Source: CALARM01 sp964431735 (GTDB taxonomy: Bacteria; Vulcanimicrobiota; SpSt-956; JAKJGF01). From it: a DNA stretch of 64,000 nt. A program made the position numbers and the translations under genes. The DNA is taken from positions 1 to 64,000 of the forward strand of contig CAYSLJ010000009.1 in NCBI GenBank assembly GCA_964431735.1, in the 5' to 3' direction. The notes under the pieces are model-generated. The model was not told the origin of the DNA and did not search any database. It worked only from the letters and a program-made list of their open reading frames with translations. Positions 35,270 to 44,920 of the stretch are shown here, piece by piece (position 1 is the stretch's first letter; every line of letters starts with the position of its first letter).

Positions 35270-37942
35270 TCACTTACCACGTAATTCTTCCAGATATTTT
35301 CCTGCTTTATAGTTGTATTTATCCAGTTGGAGAACATTTTTGTAATTTTCTTCCGCTTTTTTCCTGTCACCTCTGGTCAGAGAAATTAAACCAAGTAAAA
35401 GATAACCATCAGGAAAATTTTTATCTTTTTCAATGGCTTTTGAAGCATAATTTAAAGCCGATGCCGTATCACCTGAATATAAAGATATAAAAGATCTTGA
35501 AGCATAACCTTCAGGTATATCCAGTCGGGAAGATTTTTTAAAAAATTTCACACTTTCATCTTTATTGCCGGAAACATAAAGGCAAAAGCCAATATAATAA
35601 TATAATATATCTCCATCACGAATATTAGTGAGTCCTTTCTTGTAGCAATCAACAGCCTGTTTCCACTCTCCTTTATATTGAAAGGCTTTACCTGAATTGA
35701 AATAAAAAGATAAAAAATCCGGTTTAATGGCAATACCTCTGTTAAAGATTTCTACAGCATCATCGAAAAGTCCCTGTTTCATCAGAGAAATCCCAAGATT
35801 CAGGCATGCAAGATAATTTCTGCGATCCAGATTTAACAGTTTCTTATATTCGCTTACTGCTTTCTCATAAAGTCCGAGAGAATTATAAATATTACCGAGA
35901 TTATTATATGCTGCCAGGTAGGAAGGGTTAAGGGTTAATACAAGAAGATATTCATCTATTGACTTCTGAGTATTACCTGCCAGATTATAACTGTAGGCAA
36001 GATTATAATGAAAATCGGGGTTCTGTGGTTCCAGTGTCACTGCCTTCTGAAAACAGGAGATACTATCTTTCTTATTACCCCGGGAAAGATAGATCTTTCC
36101 GAGCTGAACAAAACACACAGACGACGAAGGTTCCATTTCCAGAGCTTTTTTATAAAATTTTTCCGATTCTTTAAGATCATTTACTTCAAGGAAAAGCTGG
36201 CCCATTTCAATAAAGGTATGATAGTCAGGTTTTATCTTTATAGCCTGTTCAAAATAATTCAGACTCTTATCATATTCTCCCTGAGATCTGTACATAGAGC
36301 CCAGGGCTGTTAGTAAATCAGTATTCTGAGGTTCCAGCTCTATGGCCTTTTTATAGGCTTCTTCTCCTTCCTTCCAGAGACGAGAAATACTGTATGATTG
36401 TCCGAGATAAAAATAACAGATGGCACTGTAAGGATTTATTCTCAGTGCTTCTTTATACTGCCCTATAGCTTTATTCATTTCTCCCTTTCTTGCATAAAGT
36501 TGTCCGCATAGATAACGGGCAAGAAAGTTTTCCGGGTCGAAAACAATTGCCTGAAGTAAACATGAAAGACCATCATCATATTTATTTAACATTCCCAGGG
36601 CAGCACCTTTACCCGTAAGTCCGTCCACCAGGTTCGGTGAAATCTTAAGTACCTTATTGAAAATATTCAGAGATTCTTCATATTTTCCTGTATTCAGGTA
36701 AATAGTTCCCAGTTGAAGCAAATATGAGGTATTCTCAGGTTCAAGTTCAATTGCCTTAAAAAAATAAGGTAATGCTTTTTCGTAGTCTTTTTTATAAAGA
36801 ACTATCTGTCCCAGGTTATAGTAATAAAAAGATGCCCTTATATTGCTTTCAAGTGCTTTTTTATAAAGTCTCTCCCCTTCTTCAAAATTACCTGTATCAC
36901 AGTAAACAAGGGCAAGATTATTAAGAGCCTGCAGGTTATCGGGTTCCACAGACAGAACATATTCATATTCAAGTATTGCAATATAAGGCATATCATCTTC
37001 CTGAAGTACTAAAGCAAGTTTAAGACAGTCTTCTATGGAGGATTTGTCAATGGAATAGGCACCTTTAAAAGCTTCAAGAGATTCTCTGTACATGGTAAGA
37101 GCGTAATAAGCTCTTCCAAGATTATATAAGACTTCTGGCTTTTTTCCTTTTTCCATGGACAGAGCAATTTTATACTGTTCTACAGCTGCCTGATAATTAC
37201 CAGATTTAAAATAATCAATACCAAGATTATTATAATAATCTGCCACATCAGGCTTAATCTCTATAGCTTTCTTATGAGCTTCTATAGCTTTATCGGATTC
37301 TCCCAGAGCTGTATAGACAAGGCCCACGTGGTCATAATATATATCATTATCATTATCTATATGAATAGCTTTTTGAAATTCTTCCATAGCTTCTTTATAA
37401 TTACCAAGACTGAATAAAAGCCATCCTCTGTTATCATGAAACAGTGCTACAGCCGGTTCATACTTAACTGCTTTCGTGTAATGTTCCAGTGCTTCTTTAC
37501 CTTGTCCGAGTTCTTCATAAGCTCTGCCCAGACTGTTATGTATTTTACCGTCTGAACTGTCAAGTTTCAGTGCAGTCAAACAGATATCTACAGCATCCTG
37601 AAATTTTCCGGTTTTTAAATAGATTTCTCCAAGATTATAAAAAGTATCGACATTTGCCGGATCTATTTTCAGAACAGTTAAATATTCATCTCTGGCCATG
37701 TCGAGACGGGAAAGTTTAAAATATATATTACCCAGTAAAAAATGAGCTTCGCCGAAATCAGGGTATAATTTAATTGCAGAAGTTAATTCTTTTATGGCAT
37801 CCTCCAGCGAACTTCTGGTGATAAGAGTTCTGGCCTCTGATAAATGTTTTTTTGCTCTGATAACATTATCAGGTTCAGCAGAATAACAGGGAAGAGATAG
37901 AAAAAAGATAATAGATAGAAGTATAAAAATTGATTTTTTTAT
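35270..37942 (-). CDS. secreted TPR protein, apparent ATA start codon
   Basis: About 890 residues made almost wholly of tandem TPRs (for example YYNNLGIDYFKSGNYQAAVE). The first ATG in frame is at 37699, but the frame upstream is open and encodes more TPR sequence and a textbook signal peptide, KKSIFILLSIIFFLSLPCYS. Directly before it the codon is ATA (37942-37940), with GGGGG 8 nt upstream. I therefore place the start at this ATA. A sequencing error or a mutated ATG is also possible. It is probably periplasmic. It lies upstream of the pel genes on the same strand and may serve as a scaffold, as PelB and PelE TPRs do. Confidence 0.78.
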   Translation of the reverse strand: MKKSIFILLSIIFFLSLPCYSAEPDNVIRAKKHLSEARTLITRSSLEDAIKELTSAIKLYPDFGEAHFLLGNIYFKLSRLDMARDEYLTVLKIDPANVDTFYNLGEIYLKTGKFQDAVDICLTALKLDSSDGKIHNSLGRAYEELGQGKEALEHYTKAVKYEPAVALFHDNRGWLLFSLGNYKEAMEEFQKAIHIDNDNDIYYDHVGLVYTALGESDKAIEAHKKAIEIKPDVADYYNNLGIDYFKSGNYQAAVEQYKIALSMEKGKKPEVLYNLGRAYYALTMYRESLEAFKGAYSIDKSSIEDCLKLALVLQEDDMPYIAILEYEYVLSVEPDNLQALNNLALVYCDTGNFEEGERLYKKALESNIRASFYYYNLGQIVLYKKDYEKALPYFFKAIELEPENTSYLLQLGTIYLNTGKYEESLNIFNKVLKISPNLVDGLTGKGAALGMLNKYDDGLSCLLQAIVFDPENFLARYLCGQLYARKGEMNKAIGQYKEALRINPYSAICYFYLGQSYSISRLWKEGEEAYKKAIELEPQNTDLLTALGSMYRSQGEYDKSLNYFEQAIKIKPDYHTFIEMGQLFLEVNDLKESEKFYKKALEMEPSSSVCFVQLGKIYLSRGNKKDSISCFQKAVTLEPQNPDFHYNLAYSYNLAGNTQKSIDEYLLVLTLNPSYLAAYNNLGNIYNSLGLYEKAVSEYKKLLNLDRRNYLACLNLGISLMKQGLFDDAVEIFNRGIAIKPDFLSFYFNSGKAFQYKGEWKQAVDCYKKGLTNIRDGDILYYYIGFCLYVSGNKDESVKFFKKSSRLDIPEGYASRSFISLYSGDTASALNYASKAIEKDKNFPDGYLLLGLISLTRGDRKKAEENYKNVLQLDKYNYKAGKYLEELRGK

Positions 37943-38045
37943 GGCGAAATCCCCCTTTGATTTGTGACGCGTAATGCGTGATGCGTATTTAATCCCAGGG
38001 TGTTTAGTTAAATGCCCTTACCTCACTTTTCACGACTCACTACTT
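37943..38045. repeat. heptamer and hairpin repeats
   Basis: GTGACGCGTAATGCGTGATGCG (about 37964-37985), a diverged CAGGGTGTTTAGTTAAATGCCC hairpin, and TCACTTTTCACGACTCACTACTTTCACTC, which carries the stop of the next gene. Confidence 0.6.
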
Positions 38046-38984
38046 TCACTCTCCGCTTTCAAATACAACTACAAATCTGTACCGTGCATTTGCCTCATAT
38101 CTGTCTAAAAGAATAAGTAATTTTCCGCCTTTTTTTATAAAAATACTTTTTCCCTTATCTCCGCTGTAAAATACAGAAGACGTATCTTCTCCCGTATAAG
38201 GGTTTTTCCATGTTCCGCTGGTCATTTCATCACCATTAACTATAGAAATATTAACGGAAGGTTTTCCCATATTCCCTTCGCCGTATCTTCCTTCTATATT
38301 TAAATAAACAGTTAATTTCCCCGGATAAGGAACTTCTACTGTATAATAATCTCTGTTACCCTGAAGACCGTATTTACCGATAAAGCCTGTATGACCGACA
38401 ACAGGTTGCTTCAAAGAAAGTTTCATTGCAGAGGAAGGAGTATCATTGGGTTCCGTTTCGGAAACAGCAGATGAAAGGGATTCTTTTTTATTGTTTCCTT
38501 TTTCTTCATAAACAATTTTTACTTTATAATAAGCATGTTCACCGTAACGATCGACAAGTATATAAATATTACCGGGTTTTTGAACGGTTATTATTCTGGT
38601 AATACTATCGGTACAAACAGGAGACTTTTCTTTACCGCTGGAAGGATCTTTCCATTGACCTGTTTTCAATTCATCTTTATTCAGAATATCTACTCTTATA
38701 GAAGATTCTCCTGATTTATTACCGAACTTTCCCGTAACAGAAGCATAAACAGTAAGTTTCCCCGGATATTTAACGGGAAGACAGAATATATCAATATCTC
38801 CCATAAGGCCGTACTGAGTTTGAACACCTGTATGACCGGTAACTGTTTCGCCTGAAGAAATAATATTGGCTTTATCTGTGGTATTATTTAATTCTACTTC
38901 TTCTTTTGAACATACCGGCATAAGGGACATAAAAAAAAGTAATAAAACAATTGATAGCTGTTTGTATAACAATATAATCACCAT
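38046..38984 (-). CDS. secreted protein with two PPC-like beta-sandwich domains
   Basis: 312 residues. A signal peptide ends near residue 26 (LMPVCSKEE); the cysteine there could also be a lipidation site, but no good lipobox is seen. Two homologous domains follow: about 30-165 and 180-312. Each begins with a [TE][EL]NNT/EPNDT-like stretch and contains VTGHTG/VVGHTG, YGL.GDID / YGLQGNRD and YPGKLTVY, which is the pattern of bacterial pre-peptidase C-terminal (PPC) domains. Such domains are often calcium-binding or polysaccharide-contacting. The start may be a downstream TTG, since GGTGAT overlaps the first codons. Confidence 0.7.
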   Translation of the reverse strand: MVIILLYKQLSIVLLLFFMSLMPVCSKEEVELNNTTDKANIISSGETVTGHTGVQTQYGLMGDIDIFCLPVKYPGKLTVYASVTGKFGNKSGESSIRVDILNKDELKTGQWKDPSSGKEKSPVCTDSITRIITVQKPGNIYILVDRYGEHAYYKVKIVYEEKGNNKKESLSSAVSETEPNDTPSSAMKLSLKQPVVGHTGFIGKYGLQGNRDYYTVEVPYPGKLTVYLNIEGRYGEGNMGKPSVNISIVNGDEMTSGTWKNPYTGEDTSSVFYSGDKGKSIFIKKGGKLLILLDRYEANARYRFVVVFESGE

Positions 38985-38997
38985 TTACTTAAGGAAT

Positions 38998-39030
38998 CGT
39001 GACGCGTGACGCGTGACGCGTGACGGGAGG
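38998..39030. repeat. TGACGCG heptamer array
   Basis: TCGTGACGCG followed by TGACGCG units and ending GACGGGAGG, upstream of the minus-strand PPC gene. Confidence 0.75.
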
Positions 39031-39185
39031 AAACGGGTTTCATTCAGTCACTATTGAATAAATTCTCTGTCATATATAAAATTCCTTTATATGGATTTTG
39101 TATGAGAATGAGTATAATATTGGCAGAAACAGGGAAAATTCAAAGATTGAAACATAAGGATTTATATGATAAGATAAAGAAAGTT

Positions 39186-39292
39186 ATTACTGACCTGAGC
39201 ATAAGCATGTAATAAAAGTTTTCCTCCCGTCACGCGTTACGCGTTACGTGTCACGAGAGCATATATTTATTATTTATGCTCACTCCGGTAAT
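39186..39292. repeat. MITE-like palindromic element, family B
   Basis: 107 bp with ends ATTACTGACCTGAGCATAA and TTATGCTCACTCCGGTAAT (near complements) and a core CGTCACGCGTTACGCGTTACG. The first 30 bp are identical to 4436-4465. It lies upstream of the giant TPR gene. Confidence 0.78.
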
Positions 39293-39352
39293 AACAGGAA
39301 GAGATAAAATCACTGAGCCCGTGAAGTGTCACGATAAAAAAGGAGAGAAAAA

Positions 39353-42300
39353 GTGAAATCATTATTCATTACAATATTACTGCTCATAATAATTACAGGC
39401 TGTTTCTGCGATGGAATATGTCAGGAAAAAATGGGAGATTATCTTACGAAAGCAAGAAAATTTCAGGGAGAAGGGAAAATTGACAGTGCAATAGATATTC
39501 TTAATAAGGCAATAGAAAAAGATCCTTCCTTCAAAGAAGCTTACTATATGCTCGGTAATATATATATTACAGAAGCCTATTACAGAAAAGCTTCAGAAGT
39601 ATTTAAAAAATTAAATGAGCTTCTTCCCGATGATTTAATGATTCAATATCTTATGGCAGTATCTGATTTCCTTTCCTATGATTATATTTCTGCCAGTAAA
39701 AAACTGGAAAAGATATTAAATTACAATCCGAGAGACACAATTTCCAGAGGTTATCTGGTGCTGACTCTGTCCAGAATGGGACAGAACGACAGGGCTCTTG
39801 ATGAATTAATGACAGTAGTAAAATATAATCTGAAAGGTGACAGTGACTATACCCTCTACACAAAAATAGAAAGTTATGCCTTTAATACAGATCTTGTAAT
39901 ACCTTCACTGAAAGATCTGAAAGAAATAGTTGAAAACAACACAAAAAATCCTATGGCAAATGTAATACTGGGGTGGTTTGATTACAATGAAAATGCTACG
40001 GCAAAAGCAGCAGAACATCTTAAAAAAGCAGCAGAGGAAAATCCTTCTGACGCTGTTGCCCATTATATTTTTGGCCTTATCAGCTACAGTCTAAATGATC
40101 CTGAAACAGCAGTTATTGAATATGAAAAAGCTTATAAACTCGACAGGAAGCTTACAGAATCGGTACAGGAAAAATTTCAATATATTGAACAGGCAAAAAG
40201 GGATAAACATATTCTGGATCTGGAAAGAAAATTAACAGAAGAACCGGAAAATGACAGAGTTATATTTGAACTTGCTAAAATCTATTATTACAGATATTCC
40301 TATTCACAGGCACAGACTCTCCTTGAAAAAGCCATAAAAGTAAATCCGAAAGAAATTGAGTATTATAATCTTCTCGGAACAGTTTATATAAAAAAATATG
40401 AATGGCAGAAAGCAATAGATATTTTTAAGAAAACTACGGGAATGGATAAAAAAAATGGTTCGTCCTGGTCAAACCTCTGCTACGCCTATGAAAGATCCGG
40501 CTTCTACAAAGAAGCCATTGAAGCAGGAGAAGAATCTCTGGCTTATGGTAAAGGAGATATACAGACATGGTCAAGTATGGCCATTTCTTATTATTATCTG
40601 GAACAATTTGATAAATCTATAGAATCATTCCAGAAAGCTATAAATATGGATCAAAATAACGGTGAACTGTTCTGCAGATATGCTATGGCACTTCAATGGA
40701 AAGGCAAAATTGATGAAGCAGCAAAGAACTATAAGAAAGCAATAGAGCTTGAACCTGACTTACTGGATTCTTACTATAACCTGGGAAATACTCTTATGAC
40801 AGCAGGTAATTATGAAGAGGCAATAAAATATTTTCAACAGGTTTTGAGTATGAGATCAAAGTACAGATCCATATATACAATAAACTTCAATGAAAGTACC
40901 GTTAATATAGCTCAGGCAATGATGGAATTAAATGACTATGAGAAAGCGATAGAAAAACTGAATATTGTAATCAGTTCAGATCCACTGAATATACGGGCTC
41001 ATCTATTCAAAGCCTATGCATATGACATGTTAAATAAAAAGGAAGAAGCAAAAAAAGAATTCATAAAAACCTTTTCATTAATGTCCAGTATTCCTTTTGA
41101 ATCATCAGAAAAAGGATTTACCCCATATTCACTGGAAACAGTTTTTTCTCCCATAGATGAACCTTTTATACATTACGGTGTATCAATGGAAGATCAGTGG
41201 CTCTCTACCTACCTGGGAGAACCACAGTTTGTCCTGAGTCCTGAAAGAAAAGAAGTTGAAATAATAGAAGATATAAAGAAACATCCTGACAGAACAGATC
41301 TGGCTCTGGAACTCATAAAACTTTATCTTTATGAAAGAAGAGCAGAGGATGCTCTAAAAAAACTATCCACGGTGGATGAGAAAAACATTGATAGTTTTCA
41401 ACTGCATAATATAAAAGGTATAATATATACACTTCAGGGGAAAACAGATATTGCACTTATAGAATTTAACAGGTCTCTCGAATTAAATAGCCAGAGTTTT
41501 GAAATACACAACAATATTTCAGTAGTGTATCAATTTCTGAAAAACTACGGGCCTGCCATAGATCATCTAAAAAAATCAATAGAGCTAAATTTTATAAACA
41601 GCTGGGCCTATAACAATCTGGGAATGATTTATATAGAACAGAAAAACTATACAAATGCAGAAGAGGTTCTTTACTTTGCAAAAGTATCTGATCTTAAATC
41701 TCCCTGGATAAGACATAATCTCGGATGGACCTATTACAAACTTAATAAAACAGAAGAGGCAATTAAAGAATTAAAGGAAGCAATAAAACTGAATCCCGGA
41801 GAGGTTACGTTCCCGGAACATCTGGGATGGATATATTATGAACATGATGACAATGGTAATGCTCTCAAATCTTATTATAAAGTACTGGAAATAAATCCTC
41901 AAAAAGATAATATATATAATGCCATAGGCATTATCCTGGCAAAGGAACATAAATACATTCAGGCAGTATCAAATTATAAAAAAGCTCTGAAAATCAATGA
42001 CACAGAAGAACTATATCACAGGAATCTCGGCATATCCTATTATAAACTGGATAAATATGCAGAAGCATCACAGGAATTTCAAAAAGCACTGAATATAAAT
42101 TATTATTCCTCTGAAAATCAAATTAATCTATCATCAGCTCTATTTAAACAGGGGAAAACAGAAGACGGGATGACTTATTTGAAAAATGCCTTATCTTATA
42201 ATGAACATGATTACAACCCTGTAATAGATCTTATAATATCGAATAATCAGGGGGCTATATATCTGGAACAGGGTAAACTGGATCTGGCAGAACATCAATT

Positions 42301-43507
42301 TCAAAATATAATAAATTATAAAGATACTTATAAAGGAATGGAGCAATACATTACAAATTATTATGTAGAAGTATATAATAATATGGCCATTTTAAAATAC
42401 AGGCAGGGTCTGACTGAAGAAGCCGTTAACATACTTAAAAATACCATAAAAATTGCTCCTGATTGCAGCAGCACACTCAACAACCTTGCATTATTAGAGG
42501 ATAAAGAACAGGCAGGAGAACTATATGAAAAAGCAATTAAAATTGACGGGAGAGGACTTTATTACAATAACCTTGGAGTAATGTACTTCAAGTCAGGTAA
42601 TATAGATAAAGCCATAGAAGTTCTGAAAAAAGGCAAAAACAGGAAGCTTCCCATTGTTAACTATAATCTGGGAGGAGCCTATCTACAGAAAAACATGCTA
42701 AATGAAGCTATGAGAGAATTCAAAAACATACCGGTTCAGTCTTATCTGGCACCTGAAGCATGTTATTATACAGGTCTTATTTATTACAGGGAAGGTAAAA
42801 AAATAAAGGCCCGGGAAAAATACGAAGAAGCCATTTCAATGAAGAAAACCTCTGATAATCTCGTAAATGCCGGATGGCTTCTTCTTAATCTTAAAGCCTA
42901 TGAACTGGCAATGGATAAATTCAGAGATGCAATCAGAGTAAATGCCGGTAATGTATCGGCCTATGCAGGTATGGCTACATGTTACTTTAATATGTCTCAT
43001 ATGGACAGGGCTATGGAAGAAGCAAATAAAGGTATAAAGTCAGATCCGTCTTCTGAAAAGCCCTATATAATAAGGGCACTTGTATATTATCACAATAAAG
43101 ATTTTGACAGAACTATAGAGGATCTAAAAAAAGCACTACAACTTAATCCACAGAACAGTCTCGTATATTACAACTACGGATATATACTTCAGGAAAAGAA
43201 AGACACAGACAGGGCAATAAAAGCTTTTGAGCAGGCAATATCACTTAATAAAACATCAATTCTTGCAACAGGGGCCGGCAGTTTTATATATTTTCTTAAA
43301 GGAGACTATGAGAAAGCAAAGGAGTCTGCCTATCAGGTAATAGAAAATGATATTACTTTTGCAGACGCCTATTATATTCTGGGCAGAGTGGCCGAAAAAG
43401 AAGGGAATAAAGAAAAAGCTATCTTTGAATATAAAAGAGCACTGAAAGCTGATCCGCTACATGTTGAAGCCGGTGAGGCAGTAAAGAGAGTGAGTAGTGA
43501 CCAGTGA
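39353..43507 (+). CDS. giant TPR lipoprotein
   Basis: 1384 residues. The N-terminus has a hydrophobic stretch followed by the lipobox IITGC, so Cys17 is probably lipidated. The rest is a superhelix of about 30 or more TPRs (typical repeat: WAYNNLGMIYIEQKNYTNAE). GTG at 39353 is the start, preceded by AAGGAGAG 6 nt upstream. It faces the pel locus divergently. A scaffold role in the envelope is likely, but no partner can be named. The last residues VSSDQ and the TGA come from the repeat GTGAGTAGTGACCAGTGA. Confidence 0.88.
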   Translation: MKSLFITILLLIIITGCFCDGICQEKMGDYLTKARKFQGEGKIDSAIDILNKAIEKDPSFKEAYYMLGNIYITEAYYRKASEVFKKLNELLPDDLMIQYLMAVSDFLSYDYISASKKLEKILNYNPRDTISRGYLVLTLSRMGQNDRALDELMTVVKYNLKGDSDYTLYTKIESYAFNTDLVIPSLKDLKEIVENNTKNPMANVILGWFDYNENATAKAAEHLKKAAEENPSDAVAHYIFGLISYSLNDPETAVIEYEKAYKLDRKLTESVQEKFQYIEQAKRDKHILDLERKLTEEPENDRVIFELAKIYYYRYSYSQAQTLLEKAIKVNPKEIEYYNLLGTVYIKKYEWQKAIDIFKKTTGMDKKNGSSWSNLCYAYERSGFYKEAIEAGEESLAYGKGDIQTWSSMAISYYYLEQFDKSIESFQKAINMDQNNGELFCRYAMALQWKGKIDEAAKNYKKAIELEPDLLDSYYNLGNTLMTAGNYEEAIKYFQQVLSMRSKYRSIYTINFNESTVNIAQAMMELNDYEKAIEKLNIVISSDPLNIRAHLFKAYAYDMLNKKEEAKKEFIKTFSLMSSIPFESSEKGFTPYSLETVFSPIDEPFIHYGVSMEDQWLSTYLGEPQFVLSPERKEVEIIEDIKKHPDRTDLALELIKLYLYERRAEDALKKLSTVDEKNIDSFQLHNIKGIIYTLQGKTDIALIEFNRSLELNSQSFEIHNNISVVYQFLKNYGPAIDHLKKSIELNFINSWAYNNLGMIYIEQKNYTNAEEVLYFAKVSDLKSPWIRHNLGWTYYKLNKTEEAIKELKEAIKLNPGEVTFPEHLGWIYYEHDDNGNALKSYYKVLEINPQKDNIYNAIGIILAKEHKYIQAVSNYKKALKINDTEELYHRNLGISYYKLDKYAEASQEFQKALNINYYSSENQINLSSALFKQGKTEDGMTYLKNALSYNEHDYNPVIDLIISNNQGAIYLEQGKLDLAEHQFQNIINYKDTYKGMEQYITNYYVEVYNNMAILKYRQGLTEEAVNILKNTIKIAPDCSSTLNNLALLEDKEQAGELYEKAIKIDGRGLYYNNLGVMYFKSGNIDKAIEVLKKGKNRKLPIVNYNLGGAYLQKNMLNEAMREFKNIPVQSYLAPEACYYTGLIYYREGKKIKAREKYEEAISMKKTSDNLVNAGWLLLNLKAYELAMDKFRDAIRVNAGNVSAYAGMATCYFNMSHMDRAMEEANKGIKSDPSSEKPYIIRALVYYHNKDFDRTIEDLKKALQLNPQNSLVYYNYGYILQEKKDTDRAIKAFEQAISLNKTSILATGAGSFIYFLKGDYEKAKESAYQVIENDITFADAYYILGRVAEKEGNKEKAIFEYKRALKADPLHVEAGEAVKRVSSDQ

Positions 43508-43552
43508 AGAGTGAAGGGTGAAGAGTGAAGATTGTGATGAAACGCATTACGA
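43491..43552. repeat. GTGAGTA-type heptamers at the convergent junction
   Basis: GTGAGTAGTGACCAGTGAAGAGTGAAGGGTGAAGAGTGAAG spans the end of the TPR lipoprotein gene and the gap to the convergent regulator gene. Confidence 0.7.
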
Positions 43553-44146
43553 TTATATTCCTTCGAGTCTCGAAATAATACCCTCTATAGTAATCCCCTG
43601 TTTATATATCTCTTCAAGTATTGCTCTGACATCCTTCGGAAGATGGTTTCCTTTCCTCAGGATCATTTCACACTGACCTATTACAGCAGTAAGTGGATTA
43701 TTTATTTCATGTCTTATGGTCAGGGCAATCTGGCCTACTGCTGCCATACGTTCTGCCTGAACTATTTTATTCTGCAGTTCCTTTATTCTGAGCAGATTTC
43801 TTATCCTTGCAAGCAGTTCGGAAAGTTCGAAAGGTTTTGCAAGATATTCATCTGCCCCCATTTCAAATCCCTTCATCATATCATCTATTTCGTTCTTGGC
43901 AGTAAGCATCAGAACAGGTATATCTTTCAAATGGTCACTGCTTTTAATTATTTTAAGAGCCTCATAACCATCGATATCAGGCATTATAATATCAAGTATA
44001 ATAAGATCAATCGTTCTGGAACTTAATATATTTATACCTTCAAGAGCATCTTCGGCAGTAATAACTTTATAATCTTCTTTCTCAAGGGTAAATTTAATAA
44101 GCCGTCTTATAGCATAATCATCATCAATAACAATTATTACAGCCAT
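43553..44146 (-). CDS. receiver-DHp protein (response regulator fused to a histidine kinase dimerisation domain, no ATPase)
   Basis: 197 residues. A receiver domain (1-120) has IDDD near 9, Asp in LIILDIIMPDIDG near 52, MLTA and YLAKPFEL. A HisKA-like helical hairpin follows (about 130-195) with RHEINNPLTAVIG, which includes the phospho-acceptor His and the usual following E..NPL. The catalytic ATPase domain is absent. It may act as a phosphotransfer or docking protein. The upstream gene has the same architecture and ends 2 bp before this start. Confidence 0.85.
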   Translation of the reverse strand: MAVIIVIDDDYAIRRLIKFTLEKEDYKVITAEDALEGINILSSRTIDLIILDIIMPDIDGYEALKIIKSSDHLKDIPVLMLTAKNEIDDMMKGFEMGADEYLAKPFELSELLARIRNLLRIKELQNKIVQAERMAAVGQIALTIRHEINNPLTAVIGQCEMILRKGNHLPKDVRAILEEIYKQGITIEGIISRLEGI

Positions 44147-44148
44147 AA

Positions 44149-44796
44149 CTATTCCTTTCCGAGATCAATCATTTTTATACCACTGAGATAATCTTTAACC
44201 GGCGTATCCTGAAGGCCTTCCAGTTTCTGAATTATTCTCTCTATACGAAGAGTACTTTCCAGGATATGAGTTATTCTTTTTTTTATATCAGAAGGAATTT
44301 CTCTGGTTACAAGAGATTCTGACAGTTTCACAATAGATTTCAGAGGTTTTTCCATTTCCTGTTTTACAGTGAGAGCAACATGGCCGACAACAGCCAGACG
44401 CTCTGCCTTTATTAACTGAAGTTGAAGACTTCTGAGTCTGAGAAGTGCTTCTGCTCTTACAGAGAGTTCCTGATGATCAAAGGGTTTGGCCAGATAGTCA
44501 TAGGCTCCGTAATCAAGTCCTTTTATCTTATCCTGAAGCTGATCCTGGGCAGTTAACATCATAACAGGTATGGTCTGAAGATCACTATCTTTCTGCAGGT
44601 GCTGCAGTACTTCATAACCGGTCATAGCCGGCATAATAACATCAAGGATAATAAGATCGGGATTAATTTCTTTTATCTGCTTCAGTGCTTCTACACCATT
44701 AGAAAAAGGATAAGTTTCATGATTATTTTTTTTTAGTCGATGGGTTACAATCTTTCGCACACCATCATCATCATCTATAATAAGGATCTTTGCCAT
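44149..44796 (-). CDS. receiver-DHp protein with His replaced by Gln
   Basis: About 215 residues. The receiver has IIDDDDG near 8, Asp in LIILDVIMPAMTG near 52, MLTA and YLAKPFDH. The DHp-like hairpin aligns with the neighbour, but its core reads VKQEMEKPLKSIV where the neighbour has IRHEINNPLTAVI, so the phospho-accepting His is Gln. No ATPase domain is present. The start ATG at 44796 (MAKILIIDDDD) begins the domain; the frame extends 14 codons into a family B repeat. The two genes look like a diverged duplicate pair. Confidence 0.82.
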   Translation of the reverse strand: MAKILIIDDDDGVRKIVTHRLKKNNHETYPFSNGVEALKQIKEINPDLIILDVIMPAMTGYEVLQHLQKDSDLQTIPVMMLTAQDQLQDKIKGLDYGAYDYLAKPFDHQELSVRAEALLRLRSLQLQLIKAERLAVVGHVALTVKQEMEKPLKSIVKLSESLVTREIPSDIKKRITHILESTLRIERIIQKLEGLQDTPVKDYLSGIKMIDLGKE

Positions 44797-44822
44797 AAGG
44801 ATTTTACTGAAACCTTTCTCTC

Positions 44823-44920
44823 TTACTGAGTTGAGCATAAATAATACATGTGTAATTATATTAACCCGTAATGATTAACGGGAGGAAACAATTATTAACT
44901 GCTTATGCTCAGGTCAGTAA
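44823..44920. repeat. MITE-like palindromic element, family B, with a different core
   Basis: The ends TTACTGAGTTGAGCATAA and TTATGCTCAGGTCAGTAA are near-perfect complements. Unlike other copies the centre is CCCGTAATGATTAACGGG without TGACGCG heptamers, so the heptamer core is separable from the ends. Confidence 0.75.
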
